Source: CAZAFD01 sp964484785
GTDB lineage: Bacteria > Pseudomonadota > Alphaproteobacteria > Rickettsiales > UBA1997
DNA length: 64,000 nucleotides
Assembly: GCA_964484785.1 (NCBI GenBank)
Contig: CAZAFD010000001.1
Location: forward strand, 1 to 64,000
Direction of reading: 5' to 3'
This document shows positions 1-8,976 of this stretch, piece after piece. The notes under the pieces were generated by a model. The model was not told the DNA's origin and did no database searches. It saw nothing but the letters and a program-made list of their open reading frames with translations. Position 1 is the stretch's first letter. Every line of letters begins with the position of its first letter. The position numbers were made by a program, and so were the translations under genes.

Positions 1-780
<780 letters not shown>

Positions 781-947
781 AAGAGATTGAAACTAATCTT
801 CGGATTATGTTTCCAAGTTTGTGTTACTGTTACCTTTATTATTTCTTTTTGCTTATCTTTACACATTTCTGAATTTTTTCCATTTCTTATTTTAATCATT
901 TCCTGTGTCTTCAAATAAAGCTTGTAAAAATAGAAAATTATTGTAAG

Positions 948-953
948 TATAAT
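948..953 (+). promoter_or_regulatory. possible -10 box upstream of dut
   Basis: A perfect TATAAT lies 25 bases before the dut start codon. The best upstream -35 match (TTGTAA at 922-927) is 20 bases away, longer than the usual 17, so only the -10 is well supported. Confidence 0.3.
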
Positions 954-977
954 AGGTGATTTTATATTTTTTTATTT

Positions 978-1418
978 ATGATTGAAGTAAAGTTTAAAGT
1001 ATTAGACAACTATAATGTATCTTTGCCTAAGTATGAAACTCAAGGAAGTGCGGGATTAGATTTGAGGGCTAATATTGAAAATCCTATTATTTTGGAGCCT
1101 GGGCAAGTAAGATTAATCAAAACAGGTTTAGCAATAGCCTTGCCTCTTGGATATGAAGCTCAAATTAGATCTAGATCTGGTCTAGCACTTAAAAATGGTA
1201 TTATAGTTTTAAATTCCCCAGGTACTGTTGATCCTGACTATAGAGGTGAAATAGGAATCATTTTGATGAATCTTGGTTCAAATTCTTTTACTATAGAACC
1301 TGGTATGAGAATTGCTCAAATGGTAATTGCTAAGTATGAGACAGCAAATATTGTCTTAGTAGAGGAGCTTGATTCTACAGCGAGAGGTATAGGGGGGTTT
1401 GGATCTACGGGTCTTTAA
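978..1418 (+). CDS. dut: dUTP diphosphatase (dUTPase)
   Basis: Hydrolyses dUTP to dUMP and pyrophosphate in the cytoplasm, keeping uracil out of DNA and supplying dUMP for thymidylate. The 146 residues match the usual length of the trimeric family. All five motifs are visible: motif I AGLDLRA (25-31), motif II RSRSG (64-68), motif [13 protein letters not shown] (82-91) with the catalytic Asp, motif IV around GMRIAQMVI, and the glycine-rich C-terminal motif [11 protein letters not shown] that closes over the substrate. The start is an ATG. The gene is followed after 4 bases by lolA, so the two are probably co-transcribed. Confidence 0.96.
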   Translation: MIEVKFKVLDNYNVSLPKYETQGSAGLDLRANIENPIILEPGQVRLIKTGLAIALPLGYEAQIRSRSGLALKNGIIVLNSPGTVDPDYRGEIGIILMNLGSNSFTIEPGMRIAQMVIAKYETANIVLVEELDSTARGIGGFGSTGL

Positions 1419-1422
1419 TTTT

Positions 1423-2019
1423 ATGTTAAAACATCTTTTAATAGTTACCTTATTTTTTATTTTTGGGATAAAAGGTTATTGTTCTGAATTGCTACAAAAA
1501 CAAGCTAGTTTATTCTTTGAGGATTTAAGAACTTTCGAAGCCGACTTTGTACAAGAAGCAGACGATGAACATGCTTATGGTAAGGTTTATTTATCCAAAC
1601 CTCATAAAATCAGATTTGACTATATAAGCCCTTTTAAAAGTAGACTTATTGTTAACAGGAAAAGAGCTACATATTATGATATTGATCTAGATGAAATAAA
1701 TAGTTTTTCTGTTGAACATACGATGCTGAAGCTTTTTATCAAAAACGGTAGATTCTTTACAGATTTATCTTTCGATAAAGCGGCATGTCAAGAAAGAAAT
1801 AATTATGTTTATGTTAAGACCAAATATATTGTTAAAAGTGGTAAGACTGGAGACTTTACTGTAACTTTTATTTTTAATAAAAACATAGATATTCTATACG
1901 GTATAGTAGTAGAGGATAATCTAGACAATAAGATGACTCTTAATTTTGAACACATAAGAATAAATCAAGATATTAAAGACGATATATTTAATTTAAAAAA
2001 TATAAAAAAGGAGAATTAG
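1423..2019 (+). CDS. lolA: outer-membrane lipoprotein carrier protein LolA-like
   Basis: LolA is the periplasmic chaperone that takes lipoproteins from the LolCDE inner-membrane complex to the outer membrane. The 198-residue product begins with a hydrophobic signal peptide (MLKHLLIVTLFFIFGIKGYC). It continues with the LolA pattern of a short helix, FEADFVQ, then GKVYLSKPHKIRFDY and SPFKSRLIVN, which form the half-barrel strands. An in-frame TTG at 1399 would extend the protein into dut; the ATG at 1423 directly precedes the signal peptide and is preferred. The gene sits between dut and ffh with very short spacers. The 3' end of lolA carries the AGGAG ribosome-binding site (2009-2013) of ffh. 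Divergence from well-known LolA proteins is considerable, so the call rests on overall pattern. Confidence 0.8.
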   Translation: MLKHLLIVTLFFIFGIKGYCSELLQKQASLFFEDLRTFEADFVQEADDEHAYGKVYLSKPHKIRFDYISPFKSRLIVNRKRATYYDIDLDEINSFSVEHTMLKLFIKNGRFFTDLSFDKAACQERNNYVYVKTKYIVKSGKTGDFTVTFIFNKNIDILYGIVVEDNLDNKMTLNFEHIRINQDIKDDIFNLKNIKKEN

Positions 2020-2022
2020 ATA

Positions 2023-3369
2023 ATGTTTGAGAAAATCACTAATAGCTTTAATAGTGTTATTAGTTCAATTAAGAAGAAAAAGATAATTACAGAGGCAGAT
2101 TTTGATGCTACAATAAGGGATATTAGGGTAGCCTTACTAGAAGCAGATGTATCTCTATCAATAGTTAAAGAATTTATTAAAAATCTCAAAGAAAAAGCTA
2201 TTGGTCAACAAGTTATAAAAAGCGTTAAACCTGGTGAGATGTTGATAAAGCTTGTAAATGATGAGTTAATAGAATTATTAGGTGATGATTTAGGAGATGT
2301 TAGTTTATATTCCCAACCTACTATTATAATGGTAACAGGTTTACAAGGTAGCGGTAAAACTACTTCGGCCGCTAAGCTTGCTGATCGAATTAAGACTAAG
2401 TTTAATAAAAAAGTTTTATTAGTATCTCTTGATATTTATAGACCAGCAGCACAAACACAATTGGCAATTTTGGCTCGGCAGGCTGGAATAGATTGTCTTG
2501 AAATAATACCTGGACAGGCACCACTTGATATATGCAAAAGAGCTCTTCTTCTTCAAAAAGAGTATGATGCTATAATTTTTGATACCGCTGGTAGATTGCA
2601 TATAGACAATGAATTAATGAAAGAACTACAAGAGATTAAGGATTGTATTCAACCAGACGAAACATTTTTAGTAGTTGATTCACTAATGGGTCAGGATTCT
2701 GTTTTAGTAGCGAAAGAATTTAATGCTCAAATTAAGATTGATAGTATTATCTTAACAAGACTGGATGGAGATGGCCGAGGTGGTTGTGCTTTAAGTATGC
2801 GTCTTGTAAGTGGTTGCCCGATTAGATATATAGGTACCGGAGAAAAATTAAAAGAATTTAGCTTATTTCATCCAGAACGTCTTGCTTCAAGAATCCTAGA
2901 TATGGGCGACATAGTTTCTTTTGTGGAGAAGGCAGAAGAGGTTGTTGAAAAAGAGGAAATAGAAAAGTTAGAAGAAAAACTCAGAAAAGGAACTTTTGAT
3001 TTAAATGATCTTTTGAGACAATTAAAAACGATAAAGAAAATGGGTGGAATCTTCAATATCTTGAGTTTCTTGCCTGGTGCCTCTAAACTTAAAGACTTCA
3101 TGAATAATAATTTGGATGATCAAAATTTTAAAAGACAAGAAGCTATTATTTGTGCTATGACTAATCAAGAGAGGATATATCCGGATATTTTGAACTCATC
3201 TAGAAAATTTAGAATAGCTCGAGGTTCTGGTACTAGCGTACAAGAGGTCAATACTCTTCTAAAACGATTTAAAACAATGAAAGACGTTGTCGATAAATTG
3301 GGCAAAATGAATAGTACTCAATTAAAAGAAATTATGAGAGATTTTGGCGATATAAATAATGTTTTTTAG
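2023..3369 (+). CDS. ffh: signal recognition particle protein Ffh
   Basis: The SRP GTPase binds signal sequences of nascent membrane proteins together with 4.5S RNA and docks with FtsY at the membrane. The 448 residues are of normal length. They show an N-terminal helical bundle, then the G domain with P-loop GLQGSGKTT (about 105-113), DTAGR (about 187) and TRLDGDGRGG (about 244). A methionine-containing M domain follows (GGIFNILSFLPG and the RxRxxxGSG-type segment RIARGSG near 390). Start at ATG 2023 is fixed by AGGAG at 2009-2013. The 4.5S RNA gene was not seen in this window. grpE follows after a 67-base gap. Confidence 0.97.
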   Translation: MFEKITNSFNSVISSIKKKKIITEADFDATIRDIRVALLEADVSLSIVKEFIKNLKEKAIGQQVIKSVKPGEMLIKLVNDELIELLGDDLGDVSLYSQPTIIMVTGLQGSGKTTSAAKLADRIKTKFNKKVLLVSLDIYRPAAQTQLAILARQAGIDCLEIIPGQAPLDICKRALLLQKEYDAIIFDTAGRLHIDNELMKELQEIKDCIQPDETFLVVDSLMGQDSVLVAKEFNAQIKIDSIILTRLDGDGRGGCALSMRLVSGCPIRYIGTGEKLKEFSLFHPERLASRILDMGDIVSFVEKAEEVVEKEEIEKLEEKLRKGTFDLNDLLRQLKTIKKMGGIFNILSFLPGASKLKDFMNNNLDDQNFKRQEAIICAMTNQERIYPDILNSSRKFRIARGSGTSVQEVNTLLKRFKTMKDVVDKLGKMNSTQLKEIMRDFGDINNVF

Positions 3370-3436
3370 TACATTGAATACATTATAAACATTACTATAT
3401 AATAGATGAATCTTTATTAATGAATATGAATTTTAT

Positions 3437-4033
3437 ATGCGAGAAAATACAGAAGAAAATTTAGATTCTAATCAAGAACGTATAAATTGGGGGGAAGCTT
3501 TTAAAGAAGCTGTACTAGAGTCTGAGGTATTAAAAGACGAAGAAGAACCGGGTCCTGCTCCTGACTATAGTGTTGTAGAAACTTTAAAGATGGATAATGC
3601 AGCATTAAAAGATGCTCTTCTTAGAAAGACTGCCGAACTGGAGAATGCTCGTCGTATTTCTAAAGAAGAGGTAGCCAAGGCTTTAAAATACTCCATATCG
3701 AATTTTGCCAAGGAATTGCTTGTTGTTATGGATGCGTTATCTCTAGCTATTAAGAATGCACCAAAAGAAGAGTTGTCTGCAAATGAGAAGTTTGATAATT
3801 TTTATCAGGGAGTGAATATTACCTACAAGGAGTTAAACAAGATTTTTGAAAAAAATAATGTCAAGAAGATTGATCCCTTGGAAGAAATCTTTGATCCAAA
3901 TATGCACCAAGCTGTTACTCAGGTAGAAAATGATAAACCTGAAGGAACAATTGTGGATGTAATACAAGTTGGATATTTACTCAATGATAGACTATTAAGA
4001 CCAGCTACTGTAGTAGTATCTAAAGGTAAATAA
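3437..4033 (+). CDS. grpE: nucleotide exchange factor GrpE
   Basis: GrpE releases ADP from DnaK and so resets the Hsp70 cycle. The 198-residue protein has an acidic, disordered N-terminus and then a long helix (about 50-90) with heptad character, the dimerisation stalk. The C-terminal beta domain is recognisable by FDPNMHQAVTQVEN and DVIQVGYLLNDRLLRPATVVVSK, the classic GrpE signature. dnaK and dnaJ are not adjacent. mnmA starts 6 bases downstream, suggesting read-through transcription. Confidence 0.95.
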   Translation: MRENTEENLDSNQERINWGEAFKEAVLESEVLKDEEEPGPAPDYSVVETLKMDNAALKDALLRKTAELENARRISKEEVAKALKYSISNFAKELLVVMDALSLAIKNAPKEELSANEKFDNFYQGVNITYKELNKIFEKNNVKKIDPLEEIFDPNMHQAVTQVENDKPEGTIVDVIQVGYLLNDRLLRPATVVVSKGK

Positions 4034-4039
4034 TCATAA

Positions 4040-5080
4040 ATGTGCTGCTTGTCTAAAAAGACTGTAATTATTGCTATGTCTGGTGGGGTTGATAGCTCGG
4101 TATCAGCCTACTATTTGTTGTCGCATGATTATAATGTAGTAGGAGTGACACTGGCTATGGGTAGAACCTGTGACAATGATGCAATTCTTGATGCAAAAAA
4201 AGTAGCAGCCAAGCTAGGTATTGAACATTACGTTTTAGATGTAGCCGATGACTTTAAAAGTACTGTTGAAAAATATTTTATAGATTCTTATATAGCCGGA
4301 GAGACACCAAATCCATGTGCTGTATGCAATAGATATATAAAATTTAAATATTTAATAGATTTTATGCACAAAATTGGTGCTGATTGTATTTCTACAGGTC
4401 ATTATGCTAGACTTATAAATAATAATGATGTCTATGAATTGAGAAAAGGTCTTGATGTAAAAAAGGATCAAAGTTATTTTTTGTCTCATATACCATATGA
4501 TTATCTGCAGTGCCTTATATTTCCATGTGCTGACTTGCATAAAACTGAGGTCCGAAAAATAGCCGAGTCTATAGGTCTATCTAATGCCCAAAAAGCCGAA
4601 AGTCAGGATATATGTTTTATAGACACGAATTATAAAGAATTTCTAATAAAAAACGGCCATTTGGCACACAAGGGTTTAATCAAACACTTAGACGGTAGAA
4701 TTTTAGGTGAGCATAGCGGCATTATAAACTATACAATTGGCCAAAGAAAAGGACTTGGTATTTCAAATACTACTCCATTGTATGTTGTTAAATTGGATTC
4801 TGAAACTAACACTGTTTATGTTGGTGATGATGATAGTCTTTTGGAACAGGAGGTAAGATTAAAAAATCTAAATGTTTTGAACAATCTTATCTTTAGGCAA
4901 GATTTGCTTTTCACTTTTAAATTAAGGTCTAGTCATACCGGACAAGATGGTAAGATAAAAATCGATAATTCTGGCTATTCTACGGTTGTTTTGGATAAGC
5001 CGACTAGAGCCGTGACCAAGGGGCAGTTATGTACGATTTATTATGACGACCTAGTACTAGGAGCTGGTTGGATTTGTTAA
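4040..5080 (+). CDS. mnmA: tRNA-specific 2-thiouridylase MnmA
   Basis: Adds sulfur to U34 of the Lys, Glu and Gln tRNAs, working with a cysteine desulfurase relay. The 346-residue protein contains the PP-loop SGGVDSS (about 14-20) that binds ATP. It has the first catalytic cysteine in NPCAVCN (about 92-97) and the second in AESQDICFI (about 193), plus TGHYAR and the GQRKGLG motif of the central domain. Spacing of 6 bases from grpE suggests a shared transcript. All catalytic residues I look for are present. Confidence 0.96.
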   Translation: MCCLSKKTVIIAMSGGVDSSVSAYYLLSHDYNVVGVTLAMGRTCDNDAILDAKKVAAKLGIEHYVLDVADDFKSTVEKYFIDSYIAGETPNPCAVCNRYIKFKYLIDFMHKIGADCISTGHYARLINNNDVYELRKGLDVKKDQSYFLSHIPYDYLQCLIFPCADLHKTEVRKIAESIGLSNAQKAESQDICFIDTNYKEFLIKNGHLAHKGLIKHLDGRILGEHSGIINYTIGQRKGLGISNTTPLYVVKLDSETNTVYVGDDDSLLEQEVRLKNLNVLNNLIFRQDLLFTFKLRSSHTGQDGKIKIDNSGYSTVVLDKPTRAVTKGQLCTIYYDDLVLGAGWIC

Positions 5081-5273
5081 TATCTTGGTAAAAACAGCTA
5101 ATTCACTACAGTGGTAGATTGCGTGACCTTTCCGGATATTCTTATGTGTCAATAAATTTATTGAATCTCTCGAAATCTATATGTTTTTTATGGAAGATAC
5201 AACCATCTGTAATGTAGTGACACATATTGCGAATAAGCCAGTGGTATAAAAACAAGCAAATGGATAGATAAGG

Positions 5274-5349
5274 TGGTGCCGACAGAGAGACTTGAACTCC
5301 CGACCGACTGATTACAAATCAGTTGCTCTACCAGCTGAGCTATGTCGGC
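5274..5349 (-). tRNA. tRNA-Thr (UGU)
   Basis: On the minus strand the 76-base cloverleaf closes with acceptor GCCGACA pairing TGTCGGC and an encoded CCA. The anticodon stem ACTGA/TCAGT holds loop TTTGTAA, giving anticodon UGU. The T arm contains GTTCAAGTC. It stands alone between mnmA and an unknown secreted protein, and lies opposite in direction to mnmA. Confidence 0.97.
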
Positions 5350-5430
5350 AAATAACCATACCTCTTTATATAGTATAATTCTTAGAAAGTCAATAATTTT
5401 GTACAAATACAAATTCTCTAGAGCTAAACT

Positions 5431-6183
5431 TCAATCTCTATGATATTGAGCGCTATATGGCGACGTGCTTATATAAATTAATGTTCTTTTAAACGATTCT
5501 CTGATAACAGAGCTTTCAAATGACCGGTAAAAAATGCCAATTGATGTTATTTCTTCTTCATGTTGCTTGTAATAAAGTGCTGGGTGTTGTTGATAAACAG
5601 ATACTATTTCTTCTATAAATCCATGAAATTCTTGTAATGTGGTTGGTGCAAAATTATCTAATTTTGTATCCGCATGGCGGTAAGAGTTTATAGCTCTGTG
5701 TATTTCTTGGGCCGATTGATTAAAGAGAACTGGAATGTCGGGGTCTATTGACTGTATTTGCTTTTCAAAAACTTCGCTAATACTTCTTATTAACATATAA
5801 CGTTGATGAGGGCTGATTGTTAATGGTGTATCATTCGGATAAAACCTGACTATTTTATCTTGTATCTTGTCTAGGCGTAGTAAGCCGAATCCGCAAAAAC
5901 CGTGTATAATACCTTCGAATTGTTCTTTAGATAAATTTCTTAATTGTTCAGTATTATTCTGTATATAGAGACCGGACAGGTTTCTCATAAGATTCTGAAC
6001 ACTTATAACAAGGTTATTGACAAAGTTTAAATCATAATCGGTAGAGTGTGGTTTTGCTATTTCCGAAAGAATTAAATCAGAAGCGTAACAATTACCGCAA
6101 GGTATCACGCCCAACAGAATGGTCGCAATTATACATACTAGAGACTTCATAAGATTTACTGTAAAATTATTAACCAGTTTCAT
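5431..6183 (-). CDS. secreted protein of unknown function
   Basis: I do not recognise this 250-residue protein. It starts with a signal peptide whose hydrophobic core is SLVCIIATILLGVIPCG (about 14-30), with a plausible cleavage after CYA near residue 34. The mature part looks mainly alpha-helical and hydrophilic, with no further membrane segment and three cysteines at most. A second Met at residue 12 could be the real start, since it sits just before the hydrophobic core. A promoter-like TTGACA-17-AATATC lies upstream. Located next to the repeat protein on the same strand, it may be an exported accessory protein; function is unknown. Confidence 0.65.
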   Translation of the reverse strand: MKLVNNFTVNLMKSLVCIIATILLGVIPCGNCYASDLILSEIAKPHSTDYDLNFVNNLVISVQNLMRNLSGLYIQNNTEQLRNLSKEQFEGIIHGFCGFGLLRLDKIQDKIVRFYPNDTPLTISPHQRYMLIRSISEVFEKQIQSIDPDIPVLFNQSAQEIHRAINSYRHADTKLDNFAPTTLQEFHGFIEEIVSVYQQHPALYYKQHEEEITSIGIFYRSFESSVIRESFKRTLIYISTSPYSAQYHRD

Positions 6184-6233
6184 AAAAGATACATTAGGTA
6201 TGGACTAATACTGGTATTAATATATCTAGAATA

Positions 6234-6262
6234 GATATTGAGTTAAATGATCTTTTTGTCAA
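6234..6262 (-). promoter_or_regulatory. promoter for the secreted protein at 5431-6183
   Basis: On the minus strand TTGACA (6257-6262) is followed after 17 bases by AATATC (6234-6239). The -35 is perfect and the -10 moderate. It lies about 50 bases before the start codon. Confidence 0.4.
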
Positions 6263-6301
6263 GTAATAGACTGTTTTTGTAAGTATATAAAGCTTGCTAA
6301 T

Positions 6302-6334
6302 AATAAAAACTCATCTGTTTGATGAGTTTTTATT
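6302..6334 (-). terminator. intrinsic terminator after the tandem-repeat gene
   Basis: A 14-bp perfect inverted repeat (6302-6315 with 6321-6334, loop TGTTT) contains a CTCATC/GATGAG core flanked by A and T runs, so it can end transcription on either strand. It lies 30 bases past the stop codon of the repeat protein. Confidence 0.75.
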
Positions 6335-6363
6335 ATTAAAATAAATATTAAATATTTTATAAG

Positions 6364-7474
6364 TTATGCAGCCATGCTGTGTGCACAAGTTTCTTCTATT
6401 GCTCTATCTAGTTCTTCATTAGCTGCCTCTAGACCTTTGTACTCTATGGCTGCTATAGGTGCCTTGTTTACATGTAATATGTTCATTGCATCTAGCATTC
6501 CTGCAAAATCAGGAGAAATTTGTCTAGTCATTAATACACGGTTTGGTTTTGAGAACAATATATCTCTTATNNNNNNNNNNNNNNNNNNNNNNNNNNNNNN
6601 NNNNNNNNNNNNNNNNNNNNNNNNNNNNNNNNNNNNNNNNNNNNNNNNNNNNNNNNNNNNNNNNNNNNNNATCAGGAAGTATTTCTAAAGTTTTATCTGT
6701 AGAATCTACAACCTGTGTATTTTGAGAAAGTTCTTCTTCTACTGTATCCTGAACTGGAGTTACGTCTGGTTCTGTGGTATGAACCTTATATTCTATGGCT
6801 GCTATAGGTGCCTTGTTTACATGTAATATGTTCATTGCCTCTAGCATTCCTGCAAAATCAGGAGAAATTTGTCTAGTCATTAATACACGATTAAGTTTTG
6901 AGAACAATATAACTTTTATATCAGGAAGTATTTCTAAAGTTTTATCTGTAGAATCTACAACCTGTGTATTTTGAACTGAAGCTGCTTCTTCTACTGTATC
7001 TTGAGAAAGCTTTTCTTCTACTGTATTCTGAGTTGGTTCTGCTTCTGGTTCTGTGGTACTAATTTTAGAAGATTCCTCTAATTCGCTTTCATGGGTTGGA
7101 GTCACTTCTGGTTCTGTACTAGGTTCTTGTGATAAATCGTGAGTTTCATGAGGTACCTCTTCAGGCTCACTATTTCTATTACGCGCAAAAAGAGTTCTGA
7201 ATAAAGTTTTGAAACTATTTCTAATTTCAGAAAAAGATTCCTTTATTATGGACCATAATCCACTAAATTCTACCTTTAATTCTGCTACTCTTTCGTTTTT
7301 GCTAAGGTTTGCATATTCGCCTTTACGAAATAACAGTGCAATAATTGTGTCACATTGTTCTGCACTATTATGAAATAAATTCTTTATTGCTCCCCACACA
7401 TTTTGCAAAGCTTCTTTTCTTTGAAGTGTAGATGTCTGCGAATTTGTGTTTCCGCTTATACTCTCGTTTGTCAT
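6364..7474 (-). CDS. acidic tandem-repeat protein, interrupted by assembly gap
   Basis: I do not recognise a family. The N-terminal domain (about 1-95) is helical and basic-amphipathic (GAIKNLFHNSAEQCDTI, then ESFSEIRNSFKTLFRTLFARN). It is followed by a Glu/Thr/Pro-rich region (TEPEVTP, TEPEAEPTQ, VEEKLSQ) alternating with a conserved block that begins VVDSTDKTLEILPD and continues through ILFSK, NRVLMTRQISPDFAGML and NILHVNKAPIAAIEYK. The block occurs twice in the assembled DNA with a 249-bp period. The C-terminus is ETCAHSMAA. A run of 100 N (6571-6670) splits the reading frame. If the N run is removed the two sides join in frame, giving at least 336 residues. There is no signal peptide or membrane segment. 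A consensus promoter and a terminator frame it as its own transcript. The acidic, Ser/Thr/Glu-rich repeats recall the tandem-repeat effectors of Ehrlichia, but no homology is claimed. Confidence 0.75.
6440..7010 (-). repeat. in-frame tandem repeat, 249-bp period
   Basis: The segment starting TCTATGGCTGCTATAGGTGCC occurs at 6443 and again at 6792, and the segment ATCAGGAAGTATTTCTAAAG at 6671 and 6920. The second offset is 249 bases, or 83 codons. The first is 349, which is 249 plus the 100 N. The copies are nearly identical over more than 100 bases. The downstream copy of the acidic linker carries about 30 extra bases. Confidence 0.9.
6571..6670. other. assembly gap (100 N)
   Basis: Exactly 100 N, a conventional placeholder for a scaffold gap of unknown size. 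It falls inside the 249-bp tandem repeat, so the true repeat number of the gene is not known. Confidence 0.99.
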
Positions 7475-7518
7475 TTTCTTATATTATATTATTAGTAATA
7501 TTGTATTTAAACAACACT

Positions 7519-7547
7519 ACTATAACACAAAAAATAGTCTTGGTCAA
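7519..7547 (-). promoter_or_regulatory. promoter of the tandem-repeat gene
   Basis: On the minus strand TTGACC (7542-7547) and TATAGT (7519-7524) are separated by exactly 17 bases, an almost consensus sigma-70 promoter. The predicted transcript begins about 38 bases before the ATG at 7474. Confidence 0.7.
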
Positions 7548-7576
7548 GATTATATTAATGATACAATTAAATAATA

Positions 7577-7605
7577 TTGTTTTTAAAAAAAGGAACAGGT
7601 ATAAT
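7577..7605 (+). promoter_or_regulatory. promoter of trxB
   Basis: TTGTTT (7577-7582), 17-base spacer, TATAAT (7600-7605). The start of transcription would be near 7612, some 24 bases before the trxB ATG. It is arranged back to back with the promoter of the repeat gene. Confidence 0.65.
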
Positions 7606-7635
7606 CCGTTGTTATATGTTAATTTTCTGAGATAA

Positions 7636-8565
7636 ATGACCTGTTTTGATGTTTTAATTTTGGGTTCCGGCCCAGGCGGAGATACGGCCGCTATATATAC
7701 TGCAAGAGCTGGCTTAAAAACATGCTTAATCACAGGGCATACCTTAGGTGGTCAATTGACAATTACTTCTGAAGTAGAAAATTTTCCTGGTTTTTCAGAA
7801 CCGATTATGGGCTTTGATCTAATGGACAGGATGTTAAAACAAGCTATAAATTGTGGAGTTGAGGTAATTTATGATACAGTTGCATCTGTGGATTTAAATC
7901 AAAGACCATTTAAATGTGTTACAGAAAATCAAGTAGAATTTTTAGCGAATAATATAGTTATAGCTACAGGCGCCTCGACGAAATGGCTTGGTCTGAAATC
8001 TGAACAAGAATTTATTGGACATGGAGTCTCTGGTTGTGCTATTTGTGACGGTAACTTTTTTAGAAATAAAATAGTGGCAGTTATAGGAGCTGGCGAATCG
8101 GCCGGTATAGAAGCTTTACACATGTCCAAACTAGCTTCTAAAGTCTATTTAATTTGTAGAAAGTCTAAAATTACTAGAATGACAAAAACCATACAGGACA
8201 GGGTTTTCAATAATAATAAAATTGACTTGATCTTCAATTCGGAAGTTTTAGAAATCTATGGAGATGATAACCCAAAGAGGGTTTCTGCTTTAAAAATTAT
8301 GAATAACCAAAGTCAAGAGATTAGAGTTATTGACCTAAGTGCTGTTTTTGTGGCTATAGGGCGAAGTCCTCAAAGCGAAATTTTTACCCAGTCTGATTTA
8401 AAGATAGATGAATTTGGTTATATAAAAACTAAGCCTGATAGTACTAGAACTAATATTCCAAATGTTTATGCCATAGGAGATGTTGCTAATAAAAGGTATA
8501 AACAAGCTGTTTTGGCAGCTGCCCAAGGTTGTGTCGCGGCCTTTGAAATCCAGGAAGATAACTAA
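7636..8565 (+). CDS. trxB: thioredoxin reductase
   Basis: FAD flavoenzyme that passes electrons from NADPH to thioredoxin, maintaining reduced thiols. The 309 residues are the usual length. The FAD-binding Rossmann motif GSGPGGDTAA is near residues 10-19. The redox-active disulfide is GCAICDG (C134 and C137), and the NADPH-binding GAGESAGIEA follows near 153. The C-terminal FAD motif is YAIGDVAN near 280. It has its own promoter. No thioredoxin gene was seen in the window. Confidence 0.97.
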   Translation: MTCFDVLILGSGPGGDTAAIYTARAGLKTCLITGHTLGGQLTITSEVENFPGFSEPIMGFDLMDRMLKQAINCGVEVIYDTVASVDLNQRPFKCVTENQVEFLANNIVIATGASTKWLGLKSEQEFIGHGVSGCAICDGNFFRNKIVAVIGAGESAGIEALHMSKLASKVYLICRKSKITRMTKTIQDRVFNNNKIDLIFNSEVLEIYGDDNPKRVSALKIMNNQSQEIRVIDLSAVFVAIGRSPQSEIFTQSDLKIDEFGYIKTKPDSTRTNIPNVYAIGDVANKRYKQAVLAAAQGCVAAFEIQEDN

Positions 8566-8672
8566 ATAAACTTATTACTAATTTTATAGGTAAATAGCTT
8601 TTAAAGCTTGAATTGTTTTTAAAAATGTACTTTTTGATATAAAACTATCAGGAATTTTCTATTGCGAAAAAT

Positions 8673-8935
8673 ATGCGTAAAGTAGATTTAAGGAGGGTTA
8701 TTGCACAAAAAACAGGTTTTTTAAAGGATTAAGAACTCTTTATGGATTCTTTTTTAGAAACAGTACAAGAGGTTTTAAAAAATAAAGGAACAGTTATTTT
8801 ACTGGTTTTGGGAGTTTTAAAGTATTAGAAACTAAAGATGGGCTTGGCAGAAATCCTCAAACAGGCAAACAAATTAAAATTACTGGTCATAACAAGGCGA
8901 AATTTACACCAGGTCGCGAACTTAAGGAAATCTGA
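8673..8935 (+). pseudogene. broken HU/IHF-family DNA-binding protein gene
   Basis: Translating across the lesions gives a complete HU/IHF-like chain. It opens with MRKVDLRRVIAQKTGFLKD, then an in-frame TAA at 8730-8732, then ELFMDSFLETVQEVLKNKG. A frameshift follows near 8785-8803, after which the second frame reads GFGSFKVLETKDGLGRNPQT and then GKQIKITGHNKAKFTPGREL. Hallmarks are the GFGSF turn and the RNPQTG arm tip with the conserved proline that intercalates into DNA. The total length matches the roughly 90 residues of the family. Two independent lesions argue for a real pseudogene and not a single sequencing error. HU cannot be separated from IHF on this evidence. Confidence 0.88.
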
Positions 8936-8948
8936 AAATAAGATTATA

Positions 8949-8973
8949 AAAGTTCATCTTAAAGATGAACTTT
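8949..8973. terminator. bidirectional terminator between HU pseudogene and phosphohexomutase
   Basis: An inverted repeat AAAGTTCATC (8949-8958) with GATGAACTTT (8964-8973) and a 5-base loop sits between two converging genes. Short A and T runs flank it. Confidence 0.65.
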
Positions 8974-8976
8974 CCA

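Noticed and set aside
794..807. UUCG-capped hairpin just after 16S as terminator
   Set aside because: Only five base pairs and no T tract directly after it; too weak to call.
6374..6725. Plus-strand open frames through the N run
   Set aside because: They exist only because N does not encode stops; the minus strand carries the repeat protein.
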